Assembly (NCBI RefSeq): GCF_000942395.1
Contig: NZ_LN812102.1
Coordinates: 1,586,816-1,650,815, forward strand
Source: Risungbinella massiliensis
GTDB lineage: Bacteria; Bacillota; Bacilli; Thermoactinomycetales; Thermoactinomycetaceae
DNA length: 64,000 nucleotides
Direction of reading: 5' to 3'
This document shows positions 56,202 through 64,000 of this stretch, one piece after another (within the stretch, counting starts at the first letter, position 1; every line of letters starts with the position of its first letter). The translations under genes were made by a program, and so were the position numbers. Under the pieces are notes generated by a model. That model ran no database searches. It was not told the origin of the DNA and worked only from the letters and a program-made list of their open reading frames with translations.

Positions 56202-57491
56202 TTAATTTGATTTGTTAAATGATCTACGTTGTTGATTTGCTGCCCATAATGCAATATCCGTCCGATAATGCATATCCTGAAATTGGACTTGTTGGACTGT
56301 CTCATAAGCCTTATCTCTCGCCTCTACTAGATCTTGTCCAACTGCAGTCACACCTAAGACTCGTCCACCAGCTGTCTGAATCTCCCCTGCATCCTGTTTG
56401 GTACCAGAATGGAACAAAATACTTTTCTTTTCAGAAGAAATACCTGTAATCGGATAACCTTTCTGATAGGAGCCTGGATAGCCTCCTGAAGCTAAAATAA
56501 CGCAAACAGCAGCATCTTTCTTCCAATCTAACGAGATCCCCTCTAAATTGCCTGTAGCTACAGCATAGAGAACCTCTGCTAGATCATTTTCTAGACGTGG
56601 CAAAACGACTTGAGTCTCTGGATCGCCAAATCGAGCATTGAACTCAATAACATAAGGTTGCTCCCCTACCATCATGAGTCCAGCGTAAAGAACCCCCTGA
56701 TAGTGAATTCCCTCCGCTTGGAGAGCTTGTACCATAGGTATTAGAATCTCCTTCATAGCTCGTTCGCGCGTCTCTTCCCCATACGGTGGTACAGGAGAAT
56801 AAGTACCCATCCCACCTGTATTAGGACCTTTTCCCCCATCAAATACAGGTTTGTGATCTTGAGCCAACACCATCGGACGAATTACGGTACCATCTACAAA
56901 GGCCATTAAAGAGAGTTCAATTCCCTCTAAGAAATCTTCAATCACTAGTTTACTACCTGCATCCCCAAAAGCCGCATGCTCCATACAATCCTCAATCGCT
57001 CGGATTGCCTCTTCCATAGTGTGTGCTACTATCACACCTTTGCCTGCAGCTAATCCATCTGCTTTCACTACGATCGGTGCGCCTTTTTGTCTTACATATG
57101 CCTTTGCAGCTTCAGCATCGGTAAATGTTTCATATGCAGCTGTAGGGATCTGATAGCGTTTCATGATATCTTTGGCAAATTGTTTACTGCCTTCTAACTG
57201 TGCTGCCTTTTGGTTCGGACCAAAAATAACGAGACCTTCTCTTTGGAAACGATCAACGATCCCAGCAATGAGCGGAACTTCGGGACCTACTACAGTCAAA
57301 TCAATTGCCTGTTCTTTAGCAAACTGCACTAGCTTGTCTATCTCTGTTTCTTTGATCAGAAGGCAGGTTGCCATTTCTGCAATCCCGCCATTCCCTGGAG
57401 CACAGTAAAGTTCTTTTACATTCGGACTTTGGCTTAACTTCCAAACGAGAGCATGTTCTCGTCCACCAGCACCTATTATTAAGATCCGCAT
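56202..57491 (-). CDS. purD: Phosphoribosylamine-glycine ligase
   Basis: Second step of purine synthesis: joins phosphoribosylamine and glycine with ATP. ATP-grasp enzyme of 429 residues. Motifs: MRILIIGAGGREHAL, the ATP loop KADGLAAGKGVIVA, MGTYSPVPPY and the metal-site EFNARFGDPETQ. GAGGAGAGGAG precedes the ATG. Last gene of the operon, separated from purH by a small membrane-protein gene. Confidence 0.97.
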   Translation of the reverse strand: MRILIIGAGGREHALVWKLSQSPNVKELYCAPGNGGIAEMATCLLIKETEIDKLVQFAKEQAIDLTVVGPEVPLIAGIVDRFQREGLVIFGPNQKAAQLEGSKQFAKDIMKRYQIPTAAYETFTDAEAAKAYVRQKGAPIVVKADGLAAGKGVIVAHTMEEAIRAIEDCMEHAAFGDAGSKLVIEDFLEGIELSLMAFVDGTVIRPMVLAQDHKPVFDGGKGPNTGGMGTYSPVPPYGEETRERAMKEILIPMVQALQAEGIHYQGVLYAGLMMVGEQPYVIEFNARFGDPETQVVLPRLENDLAEVLYAVATGNLEGISLDWKKDAAVCVILASGGYPGSYQKGYPITGISSEKKSILFHSGTKQDAGEIQTAGGRVLGVTAVGQDLVEARDKAYETVQQVQFQDMHYRTDIALWAANQQRRSFNKSN

Positions 57492-57515
57492 AGAGTTCTC
57501 CTCTCCTCTGATGCA

Positions 57516-57791
57516 TTAAAAAAACAGACTAATGCCGAAAAGACTGATTGTCACTAGTAAACAGATGAATGACCAATCTTCTCGGTGAATAATTCGAGCA
57601 TTTCGCGTCTCAGATGGTTTGGTTGTCAATATACCGCCTACAAGTAAGGATATAAAGAAAAAGGCCCCTCCTGCTATACGCAACTGTTCCTTCCAATTGG
57701 GTAATCCTACGTCGCCGTAGAAAATATTGAAGATCCCAGTCGTACCAACTACTAGGATGATCCAAATCAGAGTCCAACGAAGCATTTTCAC
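57516..57791 (-). CDS. Small membrane protein inserted between purH and purD
   Basis: A 91-residue protein with three hydrophobic segments (about 6-24, 39-56, 73-91). I do not recognise the family. The frame opens at 57860, but the GTG at 57791, seven bases after AGGAGG, is the best start; an ATG two codons later is possible. It lies 109 bases after purH and 24 bases before purD, on the same strand, so it is probably carried on the purine transcript. In B. subtilis purH and purD are adjacent. Confidence 0.7.
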   Translation of the reverse strand: MKMLRWTLIWIILVVGTTGIFNIFYGDVGLPNWKEQLRIAGGAFFFISLLVGGILTTKPSETRNARIIHREDWSFICLLVTISLFGISLFF

Positions 57792-57900
57792 AGCGGACCC
57801 TCCTTTGCATTTTTCCCTTAGTATACGCAGGTAGGACCTCATCAGATACTTAACAAACAAATAGTTCTTAATTGATATAGCAATAACTTTTCCCTATTTC

Positions 57901-59445
57901 TTAATGACGGAAATGTCGCATACCTGTGAAGATCATCGCAATTCCTTGGCGATTGGCTTCATCGATTGATTCTTGATCTCGAATAGAACCGCCTGGTTGA
58001 ATGATCGCAGTTACTCCTGCTCTAGCTGCTTCCTCTAAGGTATCTTTCATCGGGAAGAATGCATCGGATGCCATCACAGATCCTTTTGAATCTGCACCTG
58101 CTTGGCGAATGGCGATCTGTGCAGAACCAACTCGATTCATTTGACCAGCTCCTACTCCCACTGTACGGAAATCTTTTGTGAGAACGATCGCATTGGATTT
58201 GACATGCTTACATATTTTCCAAGCAAAGGCTAGCTGAGCTAATTCCTCTTTCGTTGGTTCACGATCTGTTACCACTTGGCAATCCTCTACCGCTACTGTA
58301 TGAATGTCCTGTTGTTGAAGCAAAGCTCCTCCGCCTATGGTACGTAGATTCCAATCCACTACCTTATCAGATTTCACTTCTCCTAATTCTAACAATCGCA
58401 AATTCTTTTTCGTGGTTAATACTGCTAAAGCATCTTTGTCAAAAGAAGGTGCGATTACGATCTCTAAAAAGATCTCCGACATTTTTTTTGCTGTCTCCAA
58501 ATCTATTGGTCGGTTTGTCGCAATGATCCCACCAAAAATGGAAACTGGGTCTGACTCATATGCTTTTTGATACGCTTCTTGAATATTATTGCCAATTCCT
58601 ACTCCACATGGATTCATATGTTTTATTGCTACTACTGCTGGCTCAGCAAACTCCGAGACTAGTTGCAAGGCCGCATCTGCATCCTGCAAATTATTATAAG
58701 AGAGTTCTTTTCCATGAAGCTGTTTGGCTGCTGCCAATGTTCCAGCAGCAGGAGTAGGACTTTGGTAGTAAGCGGCTTTTTGATGAGGATTTTCACCGTA
58801 ACGCAGGGTCTGAGCTAAGTTAAAAGTCACAGTATGCTGCGCAGGATACTCGATTCCCGCTTGTTGGTTCATGTACTGGGAAATGATCGCATCGTATGCC
58901 GCAGTATGACTAAATGCTTTTGCCGATAAAACTTGGCGTAATTTATCTGCAGTACCACCTAATTCCTCGATTTGAGCCAAAATCACATCATAATCAGCAG
59001 GATCCACTACCACGGTTACATAGCGATGATTTTTGGCTGCAGAGCGTAGCATAGAAGGCCCGCCAATATCGATATTCTCAATTGCTTCGGCATATGCAAC
59101 GTCCTCTTTTTCAATGGTCTGTTGGAAAGGATAGAGATTGACTACTACAAGATCAATTGGGGTGATCTCGTTTTCTTCTAGCTGTTGTCGGTGGGAGGGA
59201 AAGTCCCGTACCGCAAGTAGTCCACCATGAATACGAGGATGGAGAGTTTTCACACGGCCATCCAAGATCTCAGGAAAACCAGTTTCATCTTGAACTTGTT
59301 TGGCTGGGATTCCTTTTGAAGTTAAAAGAGAGTAAGTCCCTCCTGTAGATAGAATCTCTACACCTTTTTCAGCAAGTTGTTTTGCAAAATCGACTATACC
59401 CGTTTTATCTGAAACACTGATTAGCGCTCGACGTATTGTTTGCAT
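57901..59445 (-). CDS. purH: Bifunctional AICAR formyltransferase / IMP cyclohydrolase
   Basis: Catalyses the last two steps to IMP. The N-terminal MGS-like cyclohydrolase domain (about 1-195) carries SVSDKTGIVDFAK and STGGTYSLL. The C-terminal transformylase domain has the catalytic pair in AIKHMNPCGVG and SNAIVLTKDFRTVGVGAGQMNRV. Its 514 residues are typical. AGGAGAGGG precedes the ATG, 22 bases after purN. Confidence 0.97.
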   Translation of the reverse strand: MQTIRRALISVSDKTGIVDFAKQLAEKGVEILSTGGTYSLLTSKGIPAKQVQDETGFPEILDGRVKTLHPRIHGGLLAVRDFPSHRQQLEENEITPIDLVVVNLYPFQQTIEKEDVAYAEAIENIDIGGPSMLRSAAKNHRYVTVVVDPADYDVILAQIEELGGTADKLRQVLSAKAFSHTAAYDAIISQYMNQQAGIEYPAQHTVTFNLAQTLRYGENPHQKAAYYQSPTPAAGTLAAAKQLHGKELSYNNLQDADAALQLVSEFAEPAVVAIKHMNPCGVGIGNNIQEAYQKAYESDPVSIFGGIIATNRPIDLETAKKMSEIFLEIVIAPSFDKDALAVLTTKKNLRLLELGEVKSDKVVDWNLRTIGGGALLQQQDIHTVAVEDCQVVTDREPTKEELAQLAFAWKICKHVKSNAIVLTKDFRTVGVGAGQMNRVGSAQIAIRQAGADSKGSVMASDAFFPMKDTLEEAARAGVTAIIQPGGSIRDQESIDEANRQGIAMIFTGMRHFRH

Positions 59446-59467
59446 CCATTTCCCTCTCCTTCTTAAT

Positions 59468-60037
59468 CTATCTGGAAGCTTGGATTAATTTCCGAATCAC
59501 TTCTGGATAAAGTTGATGTTCAATCTGATGGATTTTGTCCGTCAAAGTTTCCATACTATCTGTCTCTAAAATTTCTACTGCATGTTGAGCAATAATGGGT
59601 CCTGTATCCATTCCGTGATCCACAAAATGAATCGTTACTCCTGTACATTTAACTGGATGGTGAAAGGCTTGTCCAATCGCATCTAATCCTGGAAAAGATG
59701 GTAGGAGGGAAGGGTGTACATTCAAAATTTTACCTGGAAAGCTATTTAACAGTGTTGGACCGATCAATCTCATATACCCTGCAAGAATCAACCATGAAAC
59801 ATCATGCTTTTGGAGAATAGCCAGTACCTCTTGCTCATAAGCGGCTTTATCTGGAAATTGTTTCGGATCTATTGCATAGGATGGAATACCTAATTTCTCT
59901 GCTCGTTTAATAGCACCTGCCCCCGGCTTGTCTGTTATGAGACAAGAGACTGGTACGATCCAGCCTTCTATTTGGGAAGCAATGGCGATATTCTCGAAGT
60001 TACTTCCCGAACCTGATGCAAATACTGCAATACTCAT
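59468..60037 (-). CDS. purN: Phosphoribosylglycinamide formyltransferase
   Basis: Folate-dependent GAR transformylase (third step). Motifs: [12 protein letters not shown], the catalytic stretch [18 protein letters not shown], and [18 protein letters not shown] with the conserved aspartate. It has 189 residues. The ATG overlaps the purM stop by four bases (ATGA), a coupled start. Confidence 0.96.
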   Translation of the reverse strand: MSIAVFASGSGSNFENIAIASQIEGWIVPVSCLITDKPGAGAIKRAEKLGIPSYAIDPKQFPDKAAYEQEVLAILQKHDVSWLILAGYMRLIGPTLLNSFPGKILNVHPSLLPSFPGLDAIGQAFHHPVKCTGVTIHFVDHGMDTGPIIAQHAVEILETDSMETLTDKIHQIEHQLYPEVIRKLIQASR

Positions 60038-61071
60038 CGAGGCTCACCTACTAAACGAACCGCTTCTGGTGCTGACTTTACCACACCAATTACATAGGCT
60101 TCTTCTCCGCTTTCTCGAAGACTCGCCAGCACTTTATCACGTTCTTCTGTTGGAATGGCAATCACTAAGCCAATTCCCATATTAAAAGTACGATACAAAT
60201 CTTCCTGTGTTAACTTCCCAGCCTCTTGTAATAGCTTGAAGATGGCTGGAACTTCCCAGCTAGCTAGATCTATTTCTGCACAAAGCCCCTCTGGCAGCAT
60301 CCGAGGAATATTTTCATAGAATCCTCCACCAGTGATATGAGCAGCTCCTCGTACTTTTCTCCCTCGGTTCAGCAACTCACGAAATGGACGAACATATATT
60401 TTAGTAGGGGTGAGAAGAACTTCACCCAGACTTTTTCCATAAGAAGGAATTTTCTCCTGCAAAGAGAGATTGGCATCTGCTACGATTTTACGTACTAATG
60501 AGAAACCATTGCTATGGATGCCACTTGAAGCCACTCCAATTAACAGATCTCCTTCCATAATGGAGTTCGGTCCATCCAATATTTCAGCTCTCTCTACTGC
60601 ACCGACTGCAAACCCGGCTACATCATATTCTCCGCGTGCATACATACCTGGCATTTCAGCGGTTTCACCACCGACTAATGCGCATCCTGCTTCCACACAA
60701 CCATCCGCAATCCCTTTCACGATAGCTTCTGCCTGTGCTGGTTGGAGTTTCCCTGTGGCAAGGTAATCCAAGAAAAAGAGCGGTTCAGCACCACTAACCA
60801 CGATATCATTGACACACATGGCAACACAGTCAATCCCAATTGTATCGTGCTGATCTAAATCAAAAGCTAGTTTTAATTTTGTACCAACCCCATCTGTTCC
60901 CGAGACCAAAACAGGCTGTTGGTAATTCCCAAGTGCAAACAGACCACCGAAACCGCCAATTCCACCAAGCACTTCTGGCCGTTTGGTACGTTTTACATGA
61001 GAACCGATTCGTTCTACTGTCTCATAACCTGCTTCTAAATCTACTCCGGCAGCCCGATACGCTTCACTCAT
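60034..61071 (-). CDS. purM: Phosphoribosylformylglycinamidine cyclo-ligase (AIR synthetase)
   Basis: Fifth step of purine synthesis; closes the imidazole ring using ATP. Motifs: the [10 protein letters not shown] loop, [35 protein letters not shown] and [15 protein letters not shown]. An ATG two codons earlier (61077) is in frame but only three bases from AGGAGG. The ATG at 61071 (MSEAYRAAG) has nine-base spacing, overlaps the purF stop (TAATG), and gives 345 residues, matching the B. subtilis start. Confidence 0.96.
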   Translation of the reverse strand: MSEAYRAAGVDLEAGYETVERIGSHVKRTKRPEVLGGIGGFGGLFALGNYQQPVLVSGTDGVGTKLKLAFDLDQHDTIGIDCVAMCVNDIVVSGAEPLFFLDYLATGKLQPAQAEAIVKGIADGCVEAGCALVGGETAEMPGMYARGEYDVAGFAVGAVERAEILDGPNSIMEGDLLIGVASSGIHSNGFSLVRKIVADANLSLQEKIPSYGKSLGEVLLTPTKIYVRPFRELLNRGRKVRGAAHITGGGFYENIPRMLPEGLCAEIDLASWEVPAIFKLLQEAGKLTQEDLYRTFNMGIGLVIAIPTEERDKVLASLRESGEEAYVIGVVKSAPEAVRLVGEPR

Positions 61072-62489
61072 TAGCATGAACCTCCTACTAGAGCAACATC
61101 TTTTTCAATCTCTGTCGGATATTCTCCTGTAAAGCATGCCAGACAATGTCCATAATTTGGATCATCTGATTTTCTCCCAATTGCTTGAACCATACCTTTT
61201 GGAGTGAGGAAGGAAAGGCTATCTGCAGTGATCGCTTGGCGAATCTCTTCTAAAGTATGCGTAGCTGCGATCAACTGCTCACGTTCTGCTGTATCGATCC
61301 CATAAAAACAAGGATTTTTAACAGGTGGTGAACTAATCCGAACATGAACCTCTGTGGCTCCTGCTTCTCGTAGCATGTTCACAATACGACGACTCGTTGT
61401 ACCTCTGACGATCGAATCATCTACCATAACGACACGTTTGCCCTCCACTACTTTTCGCACCGCACTTAGCTTCATCTTGACCCCTTGTTCCCGAAGTTCC
61501 TGACTTGGTTGGATGAAGGTTCGACCTACATAACGGTTTTTGATCAATCCTAGCTCATATGGGATTCCACTTGCTTCGGCATAACCTATTGCGGCTGAAG
61601 TACTAGAATCAGGCACACCAGTAACCACATCTGCTTCAATCGGCGCTTCTAAAAAGAGCTGACGCCCTAGGCGTTTTCTAGCAGAATGAACGTTTATCTC
61701 ACTAATATCGCTATCAGGTCGTGCGAAATAAATATATTCAAATGAGCAGATAGCACGAGCTTTTTTCTCTGCAAAACGGGAAAGTCTCATACCCTCTTTG
61801 TTTAAGATAAGAAGTTCACCAGGTTCTACTTCACGTATATACTCCGCTCCGATCACATCAAAAGCACATGTCTCCGATGCAAACACATACGCACCTGATA
61901 ATATTCCCATCGAAAGGGGACGAAGACTGTGAGGATCTTGTGCGACATATAGCTCATCGTTTGTCAAAATCAAAAGTGCATAGGCGCCTACCAGTTGATT
62001 TAGTGTTTCTTTTACTTTTTCTTCCATCGTAGATGCTTTGGAGCGAGCGATGAGATGGGCGATGACTTCCGTATCGGTAGTAGTCTGGAAAATAGAACCT
62101 GCCTCTTCTAATTCTTGGCGAAGTCTATTTCCATTTACAAGATTCCCATTGGTTGCAATCGCAATCTCCCCGTGTGCATAGTTAAATACCAAAGGCTGAA
62201 CATTGCTCAAATGACTAGCACCTGTTGTCGAGTAACGGACATGGCCTATTGCAGTATCTCCAATCAAGTTTTGAAGGTTTTTGTTGTTAAATACTTCAGA
62301 AACAAGACCCATATTACGGATGATGGAGAATTTTTCTCCATCTGTCGTGACAATTCCAGCACTCTCTTGGCCACGGTGCTGCAAAGCATGCAATCCATAG
62401 TAAGCTAACTGTGCTGCTTGTGGGTGCCCGACAACGCCGAACACCCCACACTCTTCATTTAATTCGTCGAAGATGGACTCATCTTGCAT
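61071..62489 (-). CDS. purF: Amidophosphoribosyltransferase
   Basis: First committed step: makes phosphoribosylamine from PRPP and glutamine. A 13-residue propeptide precedes the N-terminal nucleophile C14 in [10 protein letters not shown]. The PRPP site is [14 protein letters not shown]. The 4Fe-4S cysteines of the Bacillus-type enzyme are present (SFEYIYF region, NPCFYGID, and the pair in GHCLACFTG). The frame extends 18 bases upstream to a TTG; the ATG at 62489 after GGGAGGAGG is clear and gives 472 residues. It overlaps purL by about 30 bases. Confidence 0.97.
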   Translation of the reverse strand: MQDESIFDELNEECGVFGVVGHPQAAQLAYYGLHALQHRGQESAGIVTTDGEKFSIIRNMGLVSEVFNNKNLQNLIGDTAIGHVRYSTTGASHLSNVQPLVFNYAHGEIAIATNGNLVNGNRLRQELEEAGSIFQTTTDTEVIAHLIARSKASTMEEKVKETLNQLVGAYALLILTNDELYVAQDPHSLRPLSMGILSGAYVFASETCAFDVIGAEYIREVEPGELLILNKEGMRLSRFAEKKARAICSFEYIYFARPDSDISEINVHSARKRLGRQLFLEAPIEADVVTGVPDSSTSAAIGYAEASGIPYELGLIKNRYVGRTFIQPSQELREQGVKMKLSAVRKVVEGKRVVMVDDSIVRGTTSRRIVNMLREAGATEVHVRISSPPVKNPCFYGIDTAEREQLIAATHTLEEIRQAITADSLSFLTPKGMVQAIGRKSDDPNYGHCLACFTGEYPTEIEKDVALVGGSC

Positions 62490-64000
62490 GGGATTGCCTC
62501 CTCCCAAAGCTTGGTCAAGTCTGCCACATTTTCTTGCACGACAATTGTTCCGTTTACTTCAATGGATAACATGTTTTCTTCCGTAACGATTCCAATCTGT
62601 TTACAAGGCACTGCATACTGTGTTGCCAAAGCAATCAACTCATCCTCTTTACCTGGAGCAACGGTCAAAATCGCACGTGATTGAGACTCGCTATACAAGA
62701 AGGTTCCAGCAGCTAGATCCGTATCGCATGTAATCTTGGCGCCTTTTTTTCCACCAATACAGGACTCTGCGAGAGCTACTGCCAATCCACCATCTGCCAA
62801 ATCATGAGCTGACTGAATAAGTCCAGAGCGAATTGCAGTTAAAATTACTTTTTGGAGTGCTTTTTCTTTTTCCAAATCTAACTCTGGTGGAAGACCAAAT
62901 GCTTTTCCATATTTCCAGTCTTGTAGCTCGGACCCTCCTAATTCTGCCAAGGTCTCTCCTAGCAGGAAAATAGAATCTCCAGAACTACGGAAGTCTTGTT
63001 TGGTAATATGCTCTCTCTTTTCAATGAGCCCAACCATTCCAATAATCGGAGTAGGATAGATTGCTGTACCACGAGACTCGTTGTAAAGGCTGACGTTTCC
63101 ACCCACTACCGGAGTTTCTAATTGGCGACAAGCTTCACTCATACCGTCGATTGCTTGGGACAATTGCCAGTAAATCTCTGGTTTTTCGGGATTTCCAAAA
63201 TTAAGGCAATCCGTTACTCCAAGTGGCTCAGCACCAGAACAAACAACATTTCGAGCGGACTCAGCAACGGCAATTCGTCCACCACGCTCTGGATTTAGAT
63301 AAACATAGCGCCCATTTCCATCATTGGACATTGCTAATGCTTTTTCCGTACCGCGAATCACCACAACAGCCGCATCAGAACCAGGAGTAACAGCAGTGCT
63401 AGTTCCTACTTGGTGATCATATTGTTGGTAGACCATTTTTTTAGAACCAATGTTAACCGAGTTCATCAACCCACGTAGGGCTTCGCCAATCTCGGAATCG
63501 GTTAGTTTGATTGTGGTATCTGCTTGCTGGTTTTCTAGATAGTAGTTCGGCACTTTTCCTTCACGGCTGTAGATTGGTGCATCTTCTACTAAGGTTTGTG
63601 CTGGAATATCCGCTACTAACACATCACCATCATAGATTCGATAGCGATCACCCTCGACCACACGTCCTACAATCGCTGCTTGTAATCCCCATTTGTGGCA
63701 GATCTCAAAGATCTCTTCTTCTCGACCATCTTCGACCACAAGTAGCATACGTTCTTGTGATTCGGATAGCATAATCTCATACGGAGTCATTCCTGTTTCT
63801 CGTTGTGGGACACGATCCAGGTATAGGTCAAGCCCTGTATTCCCTTTGGCAGCCATCTCCGCACTAGAACATGTCAAACCAGCAGCTCCCATGTCTTGGA
63901 TCCCGAGTAACTTGTTTTGTTCTACCATTTCTAGGCAAGCCTCAAGCAGTAACTTCTCCATAAATGGATCGCCTACTTGAACTGCTGATTTTTTCTCTTC
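62459..64000 (-). CDS. purL: Phosphoribosylformylglycinamidine synthase subunit II (5' end cut by window edge)
   Basis: Large synthetase subunit of the fourth step; works with PurS and PurQ, whose genes should lie beyond the right edge. About 513 of roughly 740 codons are visible, from AVQVGDPFMEKLLLEACLE onward. The frame continues open to the window end, so the first ATG seen at 63961 is internal. Motifs: IQDMGAAGLTCSSAEMA, TDCLNFGNPEKPE, GGNVSLYNE and SAHDLADGGLAVALAE. Visible order is purL-F-M-N-H-orf-D. Confidence 0.97.
   Translation of the reverse strand, partial: EEKKSAVQVGDPFMEKLLLEACLEMVEQNKLLGIQDMGAAGLTCSSAEMAAKGNTGLDLYLDRVPQRETGMTPYEIMLSESQERMLLVVEDGREEEIFEICHKWGLQAAIVGRVVEGDRYRIYDGDVLVADIPAQTLVEDAPIYSREGKVPNYYLENQQADTTIKLTDSEIGEALRGLMNSVNIGSKKMVYQQYDHQVGTSTAVTPGSDAAVVVIRGTEKALAMSNDGNGRYVYLNPERGGRIAVAESARNVVCSGAEPLGVTDCLNFGNPEKPEIYWQLSQAIDGMSEACRQLETPVVGGNVSLYNESRGTAIYPTPIIGMVGLIEKREHITKQDFRSSGDSIFLLGETLAELGGSELQDWKYGKAFGLPPELDLEKEKALQKVILTAIRSGLIQSAHDLADGGLAVALAESCIGGKKGAKITCDTDLAAGTFLYSESQSRAILTVAPGKEDELIALATQYAVPCKQIGIVTEENMLSIEVNGTIVVQENVADLTKLWEEAIPCKMSPSSTN

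Overview
The window is a 64 kb piece of an AT-rich, Gram-positive, endospore-forming Bacillales chromosome. Three things point there: Bacillus-type operons (sufCDSUB, ctaBCDEF, the pur operon, codY, perR/ygzB), sporulation genes (gerP-like, spo0M-like), and strong AGGAGG ribosome sites with many TTG and GTG starts. The 16S rRNA gene and the content recall the family Thermoactinomycetaceae. That is an inference from memory, not a database match. No tRNA, CRISPR array, insertion sequence or intact prophage was seen.

Layout: 0-5 kb, Fe-S assembly operon sufC-D-S-U-B (sufB runs off the left edge). 5-12.5 kb, small regulatory and hypothetical genes, an ECF sigma operon with its own likely ECF promoter, a quinone oxidoreductase, uppP and msrB. 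12.6-14.3 kb, a 16S rRNA gene with no 23S or 5S behind it but with its own promoter, boxA, leader/trailer processing stem and terminator. 14.5-19 kb, an M20 dipeptidase, ygzB, perR, nth, a methyltransferase and bcp. 19-21 kb, spore-germination (gerP-like) and small heat-shock genes plus two fluoride-channel genes. 21-28.5 kb, an ABC-2 exporter, two tandem spo0M paralogues and a giant pseudokinase-like coiled-coil protein. 28.6-30.3 kb, a glutamate-1-semialdehyde aminomutase gene overlapping a truncated haemoglobin gene. 31-38 kb, asnO and the caa3 cytochrome oxidase operon. 38-46 kb, an RsbT-like kinase with an ABC exporter, codY, a signal peptidase, a subtilase, an acetyltransferase and uvsE. 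46-55 kb, a VanW protein, mutY, yfhP, an MscS channel, an AlkA-type glycosylase, a LysM/3D protein and an O-antigen-ligase-like protein. 55.2-56.1 kb, a dense regulatory locus (LexA-like box, strong promoter, structured RNA candidate, Spo0A-like boxes) before a 70-aa protein of unknown function. 56.2-64 kb, purine operon purL-F-M-N-H-orf-D (purL cut by the right edge).

yfhP, mutY, a ygaD homologue, a gsaB homologue, bcp (ygaF), perR and ygzB occur in the same relative order as I recall for Bacillus subtilis, so the window looks like a conserved backbone with lineage-specific modules inserted. Stress defence recurs: PerR with Bcp; MsrB; four base-excision or damage-repair enzymes (Nth, MutY, AlkA-type, UvsE); Suf; and haem proteins.

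The most unusual items are the self-contained lone 16S unit, the spo0M/pseudokinase cluster, the ECF operon with unfamiliar partners, and the 55.2-56.1 kb locus. All functional names come from reading protein motifs by eye. No database search was possible.
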